A stretch of 28,993 nucleotides of DNA from Syntrophaceae bacterium UBA1163 (GCA_002311635.1 DBZJ01000036.1:186-29178), one strand, 5' to 3'; counted from the stretch's first letter, positions 10,433 through 18,954 are shown. The notes: generated from the sequence alone by a model not told the origin. Numbers and translations: made by a program.

Positions 10433-11442
10433 ACCTTGACCCACCTCTCAAACTGATGGTACTTCCGCTGGGCATAGACCATGATCCCCTCGCTTCGAAA
10501 CATAATGAATGCCATCAGGATCACGGAATAGAAGACAATCCTTAACGTTCCGAACTCTCTTAGCCATTCTGAGATGGGAACAAGAAAGAAGCATCCCAAA
10601 ACAGGGCCTACCAGGGTGCCTCCTCCGCCGATCACCGTGGCGGCAATGGGAATGACGGAGAAGTCCAGGGCGAACTGAGAGATCCCCGACCACATATAGA
10701 TATGAGAAAGATAGGCCCCTCCGAGGCAACCCAATCCGGATGCAATGAAGACAGCGATGGCCTTGTAAAACGTGATGCTTAATCCAGAGGCTCTGACAGC
10801 CTGATCATTATCTTTGACCCCCCGAAACACGAGTCCGATATCCTCATTCACCAATCTCCTTAACCCGAAGAGCGCAAAGATCACGGTGAAGATGATGCAA
10901 TACTGTTCAATCCATCTGTTGGGAAAGCTGGACACTCCAAGGATGCCGTCGGTTCCACCGAAAATATTTAATGCTTCAATGATTCTCATCAGGGCAAGGG
11001 GGTACATAAGGGTCACAATGGCAAAGTAAACTCCCCTGAGGGGAAGGGCGGGGAAGAGGAGAAGGGTGCAGACGAAGGCTCCGCCGACGGCGGCCATGGG
11101 GATGGTGAACGCAGGGGACAGTCCTAATGATTTGTCGAGGATGGCCGCGGTGTATCCGCCCACCCCGATAAAGAAAGCGCCACCCAGGGAAACCAACCCC
11201 ACAAAATGGGCCAAGAAATCAAACCCGAGGGCGAGCAGTCCATAAATGCCGGCAATCGATACAACCCGTTTCCAATAAAGGGATGGGATAAGGAGAGGAA
11301 GGAGAAGAAGGCCCACAATTAAAATCAGTCTCGGAAGAACAAGGTAAGTAACCTCTTGCCATGAAGAGACCGCATAGATCCCTTCCGTCCGAACTTTGAT
11401 ACCCCTGTCGAGCCTTTCCTTCCGTCTCTCCTGTATGTCCAA
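10429..11442 (-). CDS. livM: Branched-chain amino acid-type ABC transporter permease, LivM
   Basis: This is a polytopic membrane protein of 337 residues with many hydrophobic segments from about residue 35. The Liv permease sequences YGLLALGFDFLAHFVGLVSLGGAFFIGVGGY and VIPIAATVIGGGGTLVGPVLG are recognisable. No in-frame ATG exists near the start; a TTG at 11442 is preceded by AAGAGGTAAAG and is chosen. Its stop overlaps the livG start. The first 30 residues are a charged cytoplasmic extension (MDIQERRKERLDRGIK). Confidence 0.92.
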   Translation of the reverse strand: MDIQERRKERLDRGIKVRTEGIYAVSSWQEVTYLVLPRLILIVGLLLLPLLIPSLYWKRVVSIAGIYGLLALGFDFLAHFVGLVSLGGAFFIGVGGYTAAILDKSLGLSPAFTIPMAAVGGAFVCTLLLFPALPLRGVYFAIVTLMYPLALMRIIEALNIFGGTDGILGVSSFPNRWIEQYCIIFTVIFALFGLRRLVNEDIGLVFRGVKDNDQAVRASGLSITFYKAIAVFIASGLGCLGGAYLSHIYMWSGISQFALDFSVIPIAATVIGGGGTLVGPVLGCFFLVPISEWLREFGTLRIVFYSVILMAFIMFRSEGIMVYAQRKYHQFERWVKV

Positions 11443-11475
11443 ACTTTACCTCTTCGTGGTTAACGGAGTTTCTAA

Positions 11476-11594
11476 ATGCCAAATCCCAATTGCCAAGCTC
11501 CAAATAAATTCCAAATTCGAATTACCAAAACTCAAGATGTTTGGAACATTTGAATTTGGAGTTTTGAAATTATTTGGAATTTGATATTTGGCAT
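11476..11594. repeat. Inverted word repeat, CCAAAT/ATTTGG vocabulary
   Basis: The spacer between livH and livM is an imperfect long hairpin. It starts ATGCCAAAT (11476-11484) and ends with the exact reverse complement ATTTGGCAT (11586-11594). In between, the left arm iterates CCAAAT, TTCCAAAT and CCAAAACTC, and the right arm iterates TTTGGAA, ATTTGGAG and TTTGAAAT. It shares its vocabulary with 15188-15325. Confidence 0.85.
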
Positions 11595-11609
11595 CTGTGA
11601 TTTCTGTTT

Positions 11610-12476
11610 CTACACTCTTTCCTCCAATTCCTTCTGTCTGCCGAAGAGCCCGGAAGGCTTTAGGATCAGCGTGACGATAATGGCGAGGAGGGCCACGACC
11701 ATCTGGAAATGCGATTCGATGTAGGCGACCGTAATGATTTGAAGGAATCCAATCATAAAGGAAGCGATAATAGCACCCACCCAACTGCCCAATCCGCCCA
11801 CAATGCATACGGCAATCGAGAGGATTAATACATTGTACCCCGCCTCGACGACAATATTGCCCAAAGGGAGTAAGGCGATGGCCGAGAGCCCGGCCAAAAT
11901 AGATCCCATGGCCATGGCAATGACGGCCATCCGGTCAGAGTCTATTCCCAGCATCATGGCAGCATGTTCATCCTGGGCCATTCCTCGAAACGCTAAGCCA
12001 GTTTTGCTGAAGTGGGTAAAAAGCCACATGAAGGAGATCACGATGATTCCTATGCCTATGACGATAATCCGTTGAAGGTCGACGGGAATGCCTCCTATCG
12101 TGACACTGCCTTCAATGAAAACAGGAAGCGTGTAGGTCATTCCTTTGAACCCTCCCCACCGCAGGAATTCAAGAATGGCCAGCCCCAGGGCGTACGTGGC
12201 AATGATTTCAGAGGTGGCCATCCCTCTCACCCGAATGAGAACAAAACGATAAATAGCCGCCCCAACCAACCCCATGATCACAAGCGCTAGGAGAATGGAA
12301 ACGAGATAGTTTAATTTGAGGAGGTTTATTAAACTCCAGACAAGAAACCCTGTGACGACATACAATGCCCCATGGGCGAAATTGGGGAGACGACTGATTC
12401 CGTAAACCAGGGTAAAACCGATCGCCATCAGCGCAAGGGAAAAGCTGTTGATGATTCCGTAGATGAGGATGTCCAT
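11610..12476 (-). CDS. livH: Branched-chain amino acid-type ABC transporter permease, LivH
   Basis: The 288-residue polytopic membrane protein carries LivH hallmarks near the N-terminus (SFSLALMAIGFTLVYGISRL, then NFAHGALYVVTGF) and near the C-terminus (VCIVGGLGSWVGAIIASFMIG). It forms the membrane channel with LivM. The ATG at 12476 is preferred; the frame also allows a TTG four codons earlier (12488). No Shine-Dalgarno sequence is seen, because a repeat reaches the start codon. Confidence 0.92.
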   Translation of the reverse strand: MDILIYGIINSFSLALMAIGFTLVYGISRLPNFAHGALYVVTGFLVWSLINLLKLNYLVSILLALVIMGLVGAAIYRFVLIRVRGMATSEIIATYALGLAILEFLRWGGFKGMTYTLPVFIEGSVTIGGIPVDLQRIIVIGIGIIVISFMWLFTHFSKTGLAFRGMAQDEHAAMMLGIDSDRMAVIAMAMGSILAGLSAIALLPLGNIVVEAGYNVLILSIAVCIVGGLGSWVGAIIASFMIGFLQIITVAYIESHFQMVVALLAIIVTLILKPSGLFGRQKELEERV

Positions 12477-12484
12477 GACAAGAT

Positions 12485-12590
12485 CCAATGACCAATTATC
12501 AATGACCAGTGGTCAATGATCATTGAAATTCTTATTTCTCATTCGCATTGCTAATGCCAATTGACCATTGAAGATGGGTCATTGCGAATT
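12485..12590. repeat. Inverted word repeat, CAATGACC/GGTCATTG vocabulary
   Basis: Between the first binding-protein gene and livH the spacer iterates CAATGACCA, ATCAATGACCAG, GGTCAATGATC, ATTGACCATTGA and GGGTCATTG on both strands. The words differ from neighbouring spacers but the hairpin plan is the same. Confidence 0.75.
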
Positions 12591-12592
12591 CA

Positions 12593-13876
12593 CTACTTCT
12601 TCATCCAGGGAGGAAGCTTGATTTCGCCTACGGCAATGGTGGACGGAAATACCACAACCCTCTTCCCGGCCTGCCACTGGAAAATCGTACCCACTGCACC
12701 CTCTTTTGGGTCAGTGCTGGGAATGACCTGGTGGTTCTTTGGATTAAACCTTATTCTTCCGTAGACGCCCATTAAGTCCGTTTTCTCAAGGGCGGCTACG
12801 ATAGCATCGGAATTTAGCGAACCAGCCCGCTCGACGGCGTCTTTCAGGACATAAACCGCCATATAACTTGAGGAAGTCCCGTAACCTTCAGGCTCCAACC
12901 CATATTTTTTCTTGTAGGCGTCAACGAACTTCATCGTCCAAGGAGTTGCTTGAGAGGGAGCATTGCCCGCATTCACCACACTGGCCATGCAGTATTCGCC
13001 TTTTCCCTCTGTGGCTTTCCAGAATCCAGGCTGCTCGGCGGCGGCGATGATCGTACCGAAAGGAAGGGCGGGTATCTTCATATCATACCACTGCTTCAGA
13101 AGGATGGAGCTCTCGGGCATATCCATCCAGATGAGAATCACCTGCGCATTCTCCCTTTTAGCCTTTAGCAATCCCACAGAATAATCGGTGGTTCCAGTTG
13201 GATAGATCTCCTTACCCACAATCTCCCATCCTTTCTCCGAAGCCAATTTGGCGACTGCATCGCCTCCCCCGCGAGCGTGGGCAACATCCTGGACCATGAT
13301 GAACAGCTTATTGAGACCGTATTTTGCCTTGATGTGCATCAGCGCGGGGAGGAACTCTCCGGTCACCATCCAGCCCACCTCGCCGGACACTCTAAAACAA
13401 TATTTGAATTTATCGTATTCCTCCGCGATCCGTTGATGATATTTAGGAGTGAGAGCACCCGTGGTCAAAATGGATACCTTCTTGTATTTGGAGAGTAAGT
13501 CCATAGCAGCCAACGCTGCTTCAGACCGAACTGGCCCACCGACAATAAAATCAGCATTCTTTTCGAGAATAAGCTTCTCCACCACCAAGAGGGCATCGCT
13601 GACGGGCACCCCGGGCTCAAGGTCTCGGGTATCTATTGCTTCAATCTTAAGCGGTCTCTTTTCTTTGCCTACGGTGACACCTCCTTTGGCATTGATCTCC
13701 TCCGCAGCCAGTTTCATCGCCCTCTCGGCATCCCAGCCATACAAAAAGGCTGTGGCAAGAGGAGCTCCGATCACAATCGGTTTGCTCGCTGCGTTAGCCT
13801 GATGGCCTAAAAAGGGCAAGCCCACTAAAAGTAGTACAAGAGAGAACACTCCTACCCGTCGTTTCGGCTTTTCCAT
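12593..13876 (-). CDS. Periplasmic substrate-binding protein of Liv/HAAT transporter (first)
   Basis: The 427-residue protein starts with a clear signal peptide: basic MEKPKRR, a hydrophobic core VFSLVLLLVGLPFLG, and a likely cleavage after ANA at residue 29. The mature part starts KPIVIGAPLATAFLYG and continues AMKLAAEEINAKGGV, typical of type I periplasmic binding proteins (LivK-like). A strong AAGGAGG precedes the ATG at 13876. It leads the livH-livM-livG-ligase-livF run, and a promoter with an operator-like palindrome lies just upstream. The ligand cannot be read from sequence. Confidence 0.93.
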   Translation of the reverse strand: MEKPKRRVGVFSLVLLLVGLPFLGHQANAASKPIVIGAPLATAFLYGWDAERAMKLAAEEINAKGGVTVGKEKRPLKIEAIDTRDLEPGVPVSDALLVVEKLILEKNADFIVGGPVRSEAALAAMDLLSKYKKVSILTTGALTPKYHQRIAEEYDKFKYCFRVSGEVGWMVTGEFLPALMHIKAKYGLNKLFIMVQDVAHARGGGDAVAKLASEKGWEIVGKEIYPTGTTDYSVGLLKAKRENAQVILIWMDMPESSILLKQWYDMKIPALPFGTIIAAAEQPGFWKATEGKGEYCMASVVNAGNAPSQATPWTMKFVDAYKKKYGLEPEGYGTSSSYMAVYVLKDAVERAGSLNSDAIVAALEKTDLMGVYGRIRFNPKNHQVIPSTDPKEGAVGTIFQWQAGKRVVVFPSTIAVGEIKLPPWMKK

Positions 13877-13968
13877 TGTTCTACCTCCTTAACAAAAGGA
13901 TTTTCCCCACCCACGGAGATGATCAAAAATTCTTTCCATCAACAAGGAATGACTCGAAATCCTGATAA

Positions 13969-14007
13969 CGATAAATGTCTTTTATCGCTCTCTGTTGTTC
14001 CTGTCAA
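13969..14007 (-). promoter_or_regulatory. Promoter with overlapping palindromic operator, first binding protein/liv operon
   Basis: On the minus strand TTGACA (14007-14002) is followed by a 17-base spacer and TAAAAG (13984-13979). A perfect 7-base inverted repeat CGATAAA-N5-TTTATCG (13969-13987) covers the -10 box, placed like a repressor site. The start codon is about 90 bases downstream. The XRE-cupin regulator at 15338-15928 is the obvious local candidate to bind it. Confidence 0.6.
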
Positions 14008-14020
14008 GGTAATTTATTTG

Positions 14021-15313
14021 CTATCTTCCCAAAGAGATGAAGCTCGTATATCGCGAGAGTTTTCCGTCTTTGATGATAAAGACCCTCGATTCTACACTGG
14101 GACGATGGTCTTTGGAGGTGATGGTGAGAGGAGGGGTGAGACCCCCGGTGACATAATCTTTAAAACTTTCCAGTGTGAGCTTTACCTTTTCGCGAGAAAA
14201 TCCCTGCCCTGAAAGGGACCTTCTCAAGGCTTCTGAGATCACCTGCATCGTCGCCCACCCTTCCACATAGGAAAGCGTATGAGAATCATAAGGGCGCCAT
14301 CTCTGATGGGCCTCCTTGACGGCGGCCATTCCTGGCACCTCTTCTCCAAAAGGAGAGATGGGCTGCACTCCAAAAACTCCATTGTAAGGGGCCAGATTCT
14401 CGTCAAAAGCCCTCATGCTGCAGATCCATTTAGTCTTGAGGTCCGTTTTCTTAGCTTCCTGCAGGAATAAAGAGGCTTCCTTAGAGGTGAGACTTAGGTA
14501 GGCGAAATCGGGATTGTATGTTTTGATGGCTGCGAGGGGAGAGGGGGTCTCTTTTCCCGCTGGGTCCCCGGGGTGGGACGGATCGGAGAGCGAGACATCC
14601 GGTCCGATGTCAATTCCCAGCGCTCTCGCGTATTCCTTCGTTTCATCCAAAAAATAGCTACCAGGACGATCAGAGGATCCGACGAAGACGACCTTGGGTC
14701 TTTTCACTTGAAGGCCGGATTTATCCGAAATAAAACTCATTGCAATTTTTGCCAGATCCAGAGGGGTTGGGTTGATCGAGAAAAGATAAGGGTATTTGGA
14801 TGCGTTGGAAAATTGGGAAGGCAAGGAACTGACGAAAGCAGGGATTCGGTCGAAATGAAATTGAGGAACCAGTGCAAGGGCTGTTTCAACGGAATACACG
14901 TAGAGAATCAGAACATGATCTGCCTCATTCAATTTTCGGTAGGCCGCCAGGAACTCAGCAGCCTGGGAGGTGTCGTCAATGAGAATGATCTCTAATTTTC
15001 TTCCAGACGCACCGTCTCGTTGATTGAGCCATTTGGCCGCATCCAGCATCCCTTTGGCACACTCCCTTCCTGAATCTCCCCAGCGACCGGAGTGGGGGAT
15101 CAACGCTCCGACTTTGAGGGTAGGAAGGCTGAAGCTGGGAGCCGGCAGGGCAACGCAGAGAAAAAGGGATAGAATGAAAAGGCGTGACCAAATTCCAAAT
15201 TCCAAATCCCAAATCCCAAATAAATTCCAAATGCCAAAGAACAAATGACCCAAACAAGTTTGGAGTTTTGAATTTCTTGGATTGGAATTCATTTGTGATT
15301 TGGTGCTTGTCAT
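14021..15313 (-). CDS. Periplasmic substrate-binding protein of Liv/HAAT transporter (second)
   Basis: This is a second type I periplasmic binding protein, distinct from the first. It has the mature start LPTLKVGALIPHSGRWGDSGRECAKG, then KLEIILIDDTSQAAEFLAAYRKL and SYVEGWATMQVISEALRR. A signal peptide core is visible (RLFILSLFLCVALPAPSFS). The N-terminus in front of it, rich in FGIW units, is encoded by the word repeat at 15188-15325. The real start is therefore uncertain: ATG 15313, ATG 15292 or an internal TTG are possible, and none has a ribosome binding site. Two receptors with one permease set suggest two ligands or a duplication. Confidence 0.85.
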   Translation of the reverse strand: MTSTKSQMNSNPRNSKLQTCLGHLFFGIWNLFGIWDLEFGIWSRLFILSLFLCVALPAPSFSLPTLKVGALIPHSGRWGDSGRECAKGMLDAAKWLNQRDGASGRKLEIILIDDTSQAAEFLAAYRKLNEADHVLILYVYSVETALALVPQFHFDRIPAFVSSLPSQFSNASKYPYLFSINPTPLDLAKIAMSFISDKSGLQVKRPKVVFVGSSDRPGSYFLDETKEYARALGIDIGPDVSLSDPSHPGDPAGKETPSPLAAIKTYNPDFAYLSLTSKEASLFLQEAKKTDLKTKWICSMRAFDENLAPYNGVFGVQPISPFGEEVPGMAAVKEAHQRWRPYDSHTLSYVEGWATMQVISEALRRSLSGQGFSREKVKLTLESFKDYVTGGLTPPLTITSKDHRPSVESRVFIIKDGKLSRYTSFISLGR

Positions 15314-15325
15314 TTGGTGCTTATC
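15188..15325. repeat. Inverted word repeat running into a coding start (CCAAAT/ATTTGG)
   Basis: The left arm iterates AAATTCCAAATTCC, AAATCCC and AAATGCC; the right arm iterates TTTGGAGTTTTG, GGATTGGAATTC, ATTTGTGATTTGGTGC and CATTTGGTGC. The repeat overlaps the apparent 5' end of the second binding-protein gene, where it encodes repeated FGIW and LEFGIW units. It has the same vocabulary as 11476-11594. Confidence 0.85.
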
Positions 15326-15337
15326 GTAAAATAATTT

Positions 15338-15928
15338 TTACGTACCCGGCGCATAGAGAACTGCCAAGATTCTGGTCACCCTGTCTTGGTGGCATTGGAC
15401 TCGATGGGGAATATTCGAATCATAATATATGGAATCCCCTGGGTAAAGGATATCGGTATGATTTCCCAAAATCACCTCCATTTCACCTTCAAGAACGAAG
15501 ATGAATTCCTCTCCGTCATGAACAGAGGTCTTGGAAGTCTTGACCGTGGCGGGCTCCAGAGTCACGATGAAAGGTTCCATGTGGCGGTTTTTCTTCTCAA
15601 ACCCTAAAGACTCGTATGAATAGCCATACTTGACTCCTTCTTTGGAGGCGAATCGGGAGACCGTTTTTCGTTCGTCCTTCCTCACAATCGCAAAAGGTTC
15701 TCCTTCTGTTTCACCCAAAAAGTCACCCACCCTGACGCCCAGCGCCTTCGCCAGTTTAATAATCGTTCCAAGGGATGGGGAGACAAGGTGGTTTTCCATC
15801 TGAGAGAGCAGCGCTGTGGAAAATCCGGTTAGGTCGGACAATTCTCTCAGTGAAAGGCCTTTCTGTTCTCTCAGGGCCTTGACTTTTTCCCCAACACGGA
15901 TCTCTTCAAGAACCCTTTCTTCTTCCAT
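15338..15928 (-). CDS. XRE-family HTH regulator with C-terminal cupin domain
   Basis: The 196-residue protein has an XRE helix-turn-helix at about residues 12-66 (VKALREQKGLSLRELSDLTG, then STALLSQMEN and PSLGTIIKLAKALGV). A small-molecule-binding cupin follows (about 125-185: HDGEEFIFVLEGEMEVILG, LYPGDSIYYDSNIPHRV). Proteins of this design usually sense a metabolite of the neighbouring pathway. The ATG at 15928 is chosen because AAAGGA lies 8 bases upstream; the frame is open to 15961. It stands between the oxidoreductase genes and the transport genes, so it probably controls one or both. Confidence 0.92.
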   Translation of the reverse strand: MEEERVLEEIRVGEKVKALREQKGLSLRELSDLTGFSTALLSQMENHLVSPSLGTIIKLAKALGVRVGDFLGETEGEPFAIVRKDERKTVSRFASKEGVKYGYSYESLGFEKKNRHMEPFIVTLEPATVKTSKTSVHDGEEFIFVLEGEMEVILGNHTDILYPGDSIYYDSNIPHRVQCHQDRVTRILAVLYAPGT

Positions 15929-16027
15929 GATTGTTCCTTTCGGCCTGCACGGCCTTTTCAAATGGTCTTTGGCTTTCTTGTGGTTCTTCTGATCCTCTTC
16001 GTCTCATTTAGTTGGTTCACGGACACT

Positions 16028-16606
16028 TTAACGTGCGGGCGGGGATATGTTCTTTCTGGCAAATTCGGCCCCAATCTCAATGGCCTCGATATTGGATGGA
16101 ATGAGATGATGATAGCGTTCATCCAGCACTTTTTCCAAGGACTCAAATAAAGAAGTCATCTGAACCAATTTGGTTTTTTGATTGAAGGCGCCCAAGGCGA
16201 TCATATTCGCGAGCTTTGGGTTCCCATGGTCAATCGCAATTTCATTGACAGGGATGAAGAAATTTTCGATGTCTTTCCGACAAGCCTCTTTGGGCTCAAT
16301 GAGAGAGGAGTTGACGAAGAGAAGCCCGTCGGGCAAGATGAGCGGCCCGTATTTTATCAACGACGGCAGGTTCATCACCAGCGCGGCGTGGGGTCTCCCC
16401 ACGACAGGAGATCCGATCTGGCGGGAAGAGATGACGACCGTGCAATTGGCTGTTCCGCCTCGCATCTCTACTCCGTAGACAGGAAGGTAGGTGACGCACT
16501 TGCCTTCTTTCATGGCGGCGTAGGCAAGAAGGTTTCCGATGATCAATACTCCTTGTCCTCCAAACCCGGCCACGATGAAGTCGTAATAGAATCGGTCATC
16601 CGACAT
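16028..16606 (-). CDS. 2-oxoacid:ferredoxin oxidoreductase, gamma subunit
   Basis: The 192-residue protein matches the gamma subunit of pyruvate/2-oxoacid:ferredoxin oxidoreductases: FIVAGFGGQGVLIIGNLLAYA, YLPVYGVEMRGGTANCTVVIS and PHAALVMNLPSLIKY are all diagnostic. The subunit contributes to CoA binding. An AGGA precedes the ATG at 16606. It is the last of four adjacent subunit genes. Confidence 0.94.
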   Translation of the reverse strand: MSDDRFYYDFIVAGFGGQGVLIIGNLLAYAAMKEGKCVTYLPVYGVEMRGGTANCTVVISSRQIGSPVVGRPHAALVMNLPSLIKYGPLILPDGLLFVNSSLIEPKEACRKDIENFFIPVNEIAIDHGNPKLANMIALGAFNQKTKLVQMTSLFESLEKVLDERYHHLIPSNIEAIEIGAEFARKNISPPAR

Positions 16607-16637
16607 AAACGATTGTCCTGAAAGACGCGAAGCGACA

Positions 16638-16683
16638 GACGTGAGGGGTGAGGGGTTAACACCTTACGCCTCGCGCCTGGCGA
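16638..16683. repeat. Short word repeat (GTGAGGGGTGAGGGGTTAAC)
   Basis: The spacer between the beta and gamma subunit genes holds GTGAGGGGTGAGGGG, then GTTAAC, then CACCTTACGCCTCGCGCC. The two halves are loose reverse complements around GTTAAC. Confidence 0.55.
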
Positions 16684-16688
16684 TTAGT

Positions 16689-17441
16689 TCATAGAGAGTC
16701 TGCCATCTTCCGTTCCTTTAGAATACCCAACGGAAAGTAGGGGATCATTTCCTCTCCGACGCGCTTATTGGCTTCCAAGGCCGTCATCCCCCAGTTGGTG
16801 GGGCAAGCCAATAACACCTCGACAAACGAAAAACCGATCTCTTCGATTTGCATCTGAAAGGCCTTGCGAATGGCTCTCTTGGCCTTCATCAAATTAGCCG
16901 GATTGTTTACAGCCACCCTTGCGACAAAAGCGCTTCCCTCCAAGGTGGCTAACATCTCCGCCATTCGGATGGGGTAACCGTCATAGGTAAAATCTCTTCC
17001 GTAAGGGCTCGTGCTCGTCTTTTGTCCAAGAAGCGTGGTAGGGGCCATTTGCCCTCCGGTCATCCCGTAGATCCCGTTGTTGGCAAAAATGATGGTGATC
17101 TTTTCCCCACGATTCGCCGTATGAATGCTCTCTGCGATTCCAATGGCGGCGAGATCTCCGTCTCCCTGGTAGGTAAAGACGATTCGGTCCTTCCTGGCGC
17201 GTTTCACTCCGGAGGCCACAGCCGAAGCTCTTCCATGAGGCGCCTCCAGGACATCGATATTGAAATAGTCATACATAAAAACGGAGCAGCCAACGGAGGC
17301 GACCCCGATGGTCTTTTCTCTGATCCGAAAATAGTCAATGGCCTCCGCCACCAGTCGATGCGCGATACCATGGTGGCATCCCGGGCAGAAATGGAAAGGA
17401 ATATCAATGAGACATTCCGGACGTTTGAAAACAAGCTCCAT
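16689..17441 (-). CDS. 2-oxoacid:ferredoxin oxidoreductase, beta subunit (thiamine-diphosphate binding)
   Basis: The 250-residue protein is the TPP-binding beta subunit. [12 protein letters not shown] (19-30) is the family start. The TPP motif begins [13 protein letters not shown] (93-105) and ends with NN at 121-122, followed by [14 protein letters not shown]. It catalyses oxidative decarboxylation of a 2-oxoacid together with the alpha subunit. A GGGGT precedes the ATG at 17441. The substrate (2-oxoglutarate, branched-chain or aryl 2-oxoacid) cannot be fixed from motifs alone. Confidence 0.95.
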   Translation of the reverse strand: MELVFKRPECLIDIPFHFCPGCHHGIAHRLVAEAIDYFRIREKTIGVASVGCSVFMYDYFNIDVLEAPHGRASAVASGVKRARKDRIVFTYQGDGDLAAIGIAESIHTANRGEKITIIFANNGIYGMTGGQMAPTTLLGQKTSTSPYGRDFTYDGYPIRMAEMLATLEGSAFVARVAVNNPANLMKAKRAIRKAFQMQIEEIGFSFVEVLLACPTNWGMTALEANKRVGEEMIPYFPLGILKERKMADSL

Positions 17442-17449
17442 GACAACCC

Positions 17450-17515
17450 CATTTCAAATTTCAAATTTTAGATTTCAGATTTTTCAGTTTGCAATTCGAA
17501 ATCTGCAATTTGAAA
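17450..17515. repeat. AT-rich word repeat (ATTTCAAATTT)
   Basis: The spacer between alpha and beta genes iterates ATTTCAAATTTCAAATTTT, GATTTCAGATTTTTCAG, GCAATTCGAAATCTGC and AATTTGAAATT, which pair imperfectly with one another. It reaches the alpha stop codon. Confidence 0.65.
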
Positions 17516-18577
17516 TTATTGGTAGTATTTCTTTATCTCTTCCAGCACCTCTTCCGGGGAAGGGAGGGACCCCGGAGGTCTTCCGTAAAAATAGACTTGG
17601 GCATCCCTTGCCACCGAAAGCTTTACATCCTCCAGCATTTGTCCTGTGTTCAACTCAAGGGTCAAAAATCGGGTGACCCTTTTGGAAAGGTCATAAAGAG
17701 GCTTTTCCGGGAAAGGGAAGAGCGTGATCGGCCGGAAAAGTCCCACCTTCAGGCCTTCCTCCCTCGCCAACTCGACAGAAGTTTTCGATACCCTGGCCAT
17801 ACTTCCAAATGCGACCAGAACGAGTTTAGCATCCTCGGTACAAACGCTTTCAAACCGGACCTCCTCTTTTTTCATCCGCTCATATTTCTGATGAAGTTTC
17901 CAATTTTGTTCCGAAAGCTCACCCTCCTCGAGATACAGGGACTTGAGCCGGTTGGGTTTTCTCCCGTCTGCTCCGGTCAAGGCCCACTCTTTGGGCGGAA
18001 GGTTTATCTTCGCACCGCTTCTCCGCACGAGGGGTTCCTTCATCTGTCCAATCAAAGCATCCCCGAGAATCACGGCGGGATTTCGGTATTTGTCGGCAAG
18101 GTCGAAGGCCAGACAGGTCAGGTCATACATCTCCTGAATCGAGGAAGGGGCAAGAACGATCGTTCGATAATCCCCATGGCCTCCGCCCCGTGTGGCCTGA
18201 AAATAGTCTCCCTGAGAGGGAGAGATCCCGCCCAGTCCCGGTCCGCTCCTCGATATATTGACGATGAGTCCCGGAAGCTCGCTCCCTGCCAGATAGGAGA
18301 TGCCCTCTTGCATGAGGGAGATTCCAGGGCTTGAGGAAGACGTCATCGCCCTTGCTCCGGTGGCCGAAGCCCCCAGGAGTAGATTGATCGAAGCGATTTC
18401 GCTTTCCGCCTGGATGAACTCTCCACCCAGCGGAGGAAGATGTTTGGAAAGATACTCCGGGATGTCGTTCTGGGGAGTGATGGGATATCCGAAATAAAGG
18501 AGGCATCCCGAATCAATGGCAGCCATGGCGATGGCTTCATTCCCTTTGACCAATATTTTTTCGGAATGTGGTTCCAT
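17516..18577 (-). CDS. 2-oxoacid:ferredoxin oxidoreductase, alpha subunit
   Basis: The 353-residue alpha subunit carries KGNEAIAMAAIDSGCLLYFGYPITPQNDIPEYL near the N-terminus and the conserved segments QAESEIASINLLLGASATGARAMTSSSSPG and GPGLGGISPSQGDYF. This combines the pyrimidine-binding and the C-terminal transketolase-like domains. The ATG at 18577 is preferred over an adjacent TTG; GGAAAGG lies about 11 bases upstream. The gene order delta-alpha-beta-gamma is that of the Kor/Vor class and not the fused PFOR class. Confidence 0.95.
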   Translation of the reverse strand: MEPHSEKILVKGNEAIAMAAIDSGCLLYFGYPITPQNDIPEYLSKHLPPLGGEFIQAESEIASINLLLGASATGARAMTSSSSPGISLMQEGISYLAGSELPGLIVNISRSGPGLGGISPSQGDYFQATRGGGHGDYRTIVLAPSSIQEMYDLTCLAFDLADKYRNPAVILGDALIGQMKEPLVRRSGAKINLPPKEWALTGADGRKPNRLKSLYLEEGELSEQNWKLHQKYERMKKEEVRFESVCTEDAKLVLVAFGSMARVSKTSVELAREEGLKVGLFRPITLFPFPEKPLYDLSKRVTRFLTLELNTGQMLEDVKLSVARDAQVYFYGRPPGSLPSPEEVLEEIKKYYQ

Positions 18578-18678
18578 CAAGCTTCGAGCCTTTCCTTCTG
18601 CCTAACGCTTCCTTTTACTCATGCATTTACTTTCTCTAATGAGCTTATTCCCCTGTCTCCCCATCTCCCCGTCCTTCT

Positions 18679-18885
18679 TTACTCCCTCCATACTCGGATG
18701 GCGACATCAGGACAGATCTCTCCACAGAGAGCACATCCTGTGCATGTCTCCACTGACTCCCAAACGACATGAAAATATCCCTGACGATTAATCTCCTCTC
18801 CAATTCGGATCAGACCTTTCGGACAGGCAATCGTACAGAGTCCGCACCCCTTGCACCGCTCTTGATCAATTTCAATCTTGCCCAT
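18679..18885 (-). CDS. 2-oxoacid:ferredoxin oxidoreductase, delta (2x[4Fe-4S]) subunit
   Basis: This 68-residue ferredoxin-like subunit carries two complete [4Fe-4S] motifs: CKGCGLCTIACP (from Cys11) and CTGCALCGEICP. It passes electrons from the catalytic core to ferredoxin. Starts at 18885 or 18891 are both possible; MGKIEID at 18885 fits the family. It opens the four-gene oxidoreductase set. The 100-base gap to the alpha gene is pyrimidine-rich, with CCCCTGTCTCCCCATCTCC words. Confidence 0.93.
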   Translation of the reverse strand: MGKIEIDQERCKGCGLCTIACPKGLIRIGEEINRQGYFHVVWESVETCTGCALCGEICPDVAIRVWRE

Positions 18886-18913
18886 CGCCATTCTCAAAAT
18901 CCCAAATCCCTAC

Positions 18914-18954
18914 CTGCCTTGTACCAGTACGGTTCAGGGCCTGCGCCAAGGCAG
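18914..18954. repeat. Dispersed palindrome, GGTTCAGGGCCTGC family, copy 2
   Basis: The copy starts CTGCCTTG and ends CAAGGCAG, an exact 8-base inverted repeat, with GTACCAGTAC and the shared core GGTTCAGGGCCTGC between. The same core is at 5799-5846. It lies just upstream of the oxidoreductase operon. Confidence 0.8.

Noticed and set aside
17489..18334. A 281-codon plus-strand frame
   Set aside because: It is antisense to the well-supported alpha subunit gene and has no family match.
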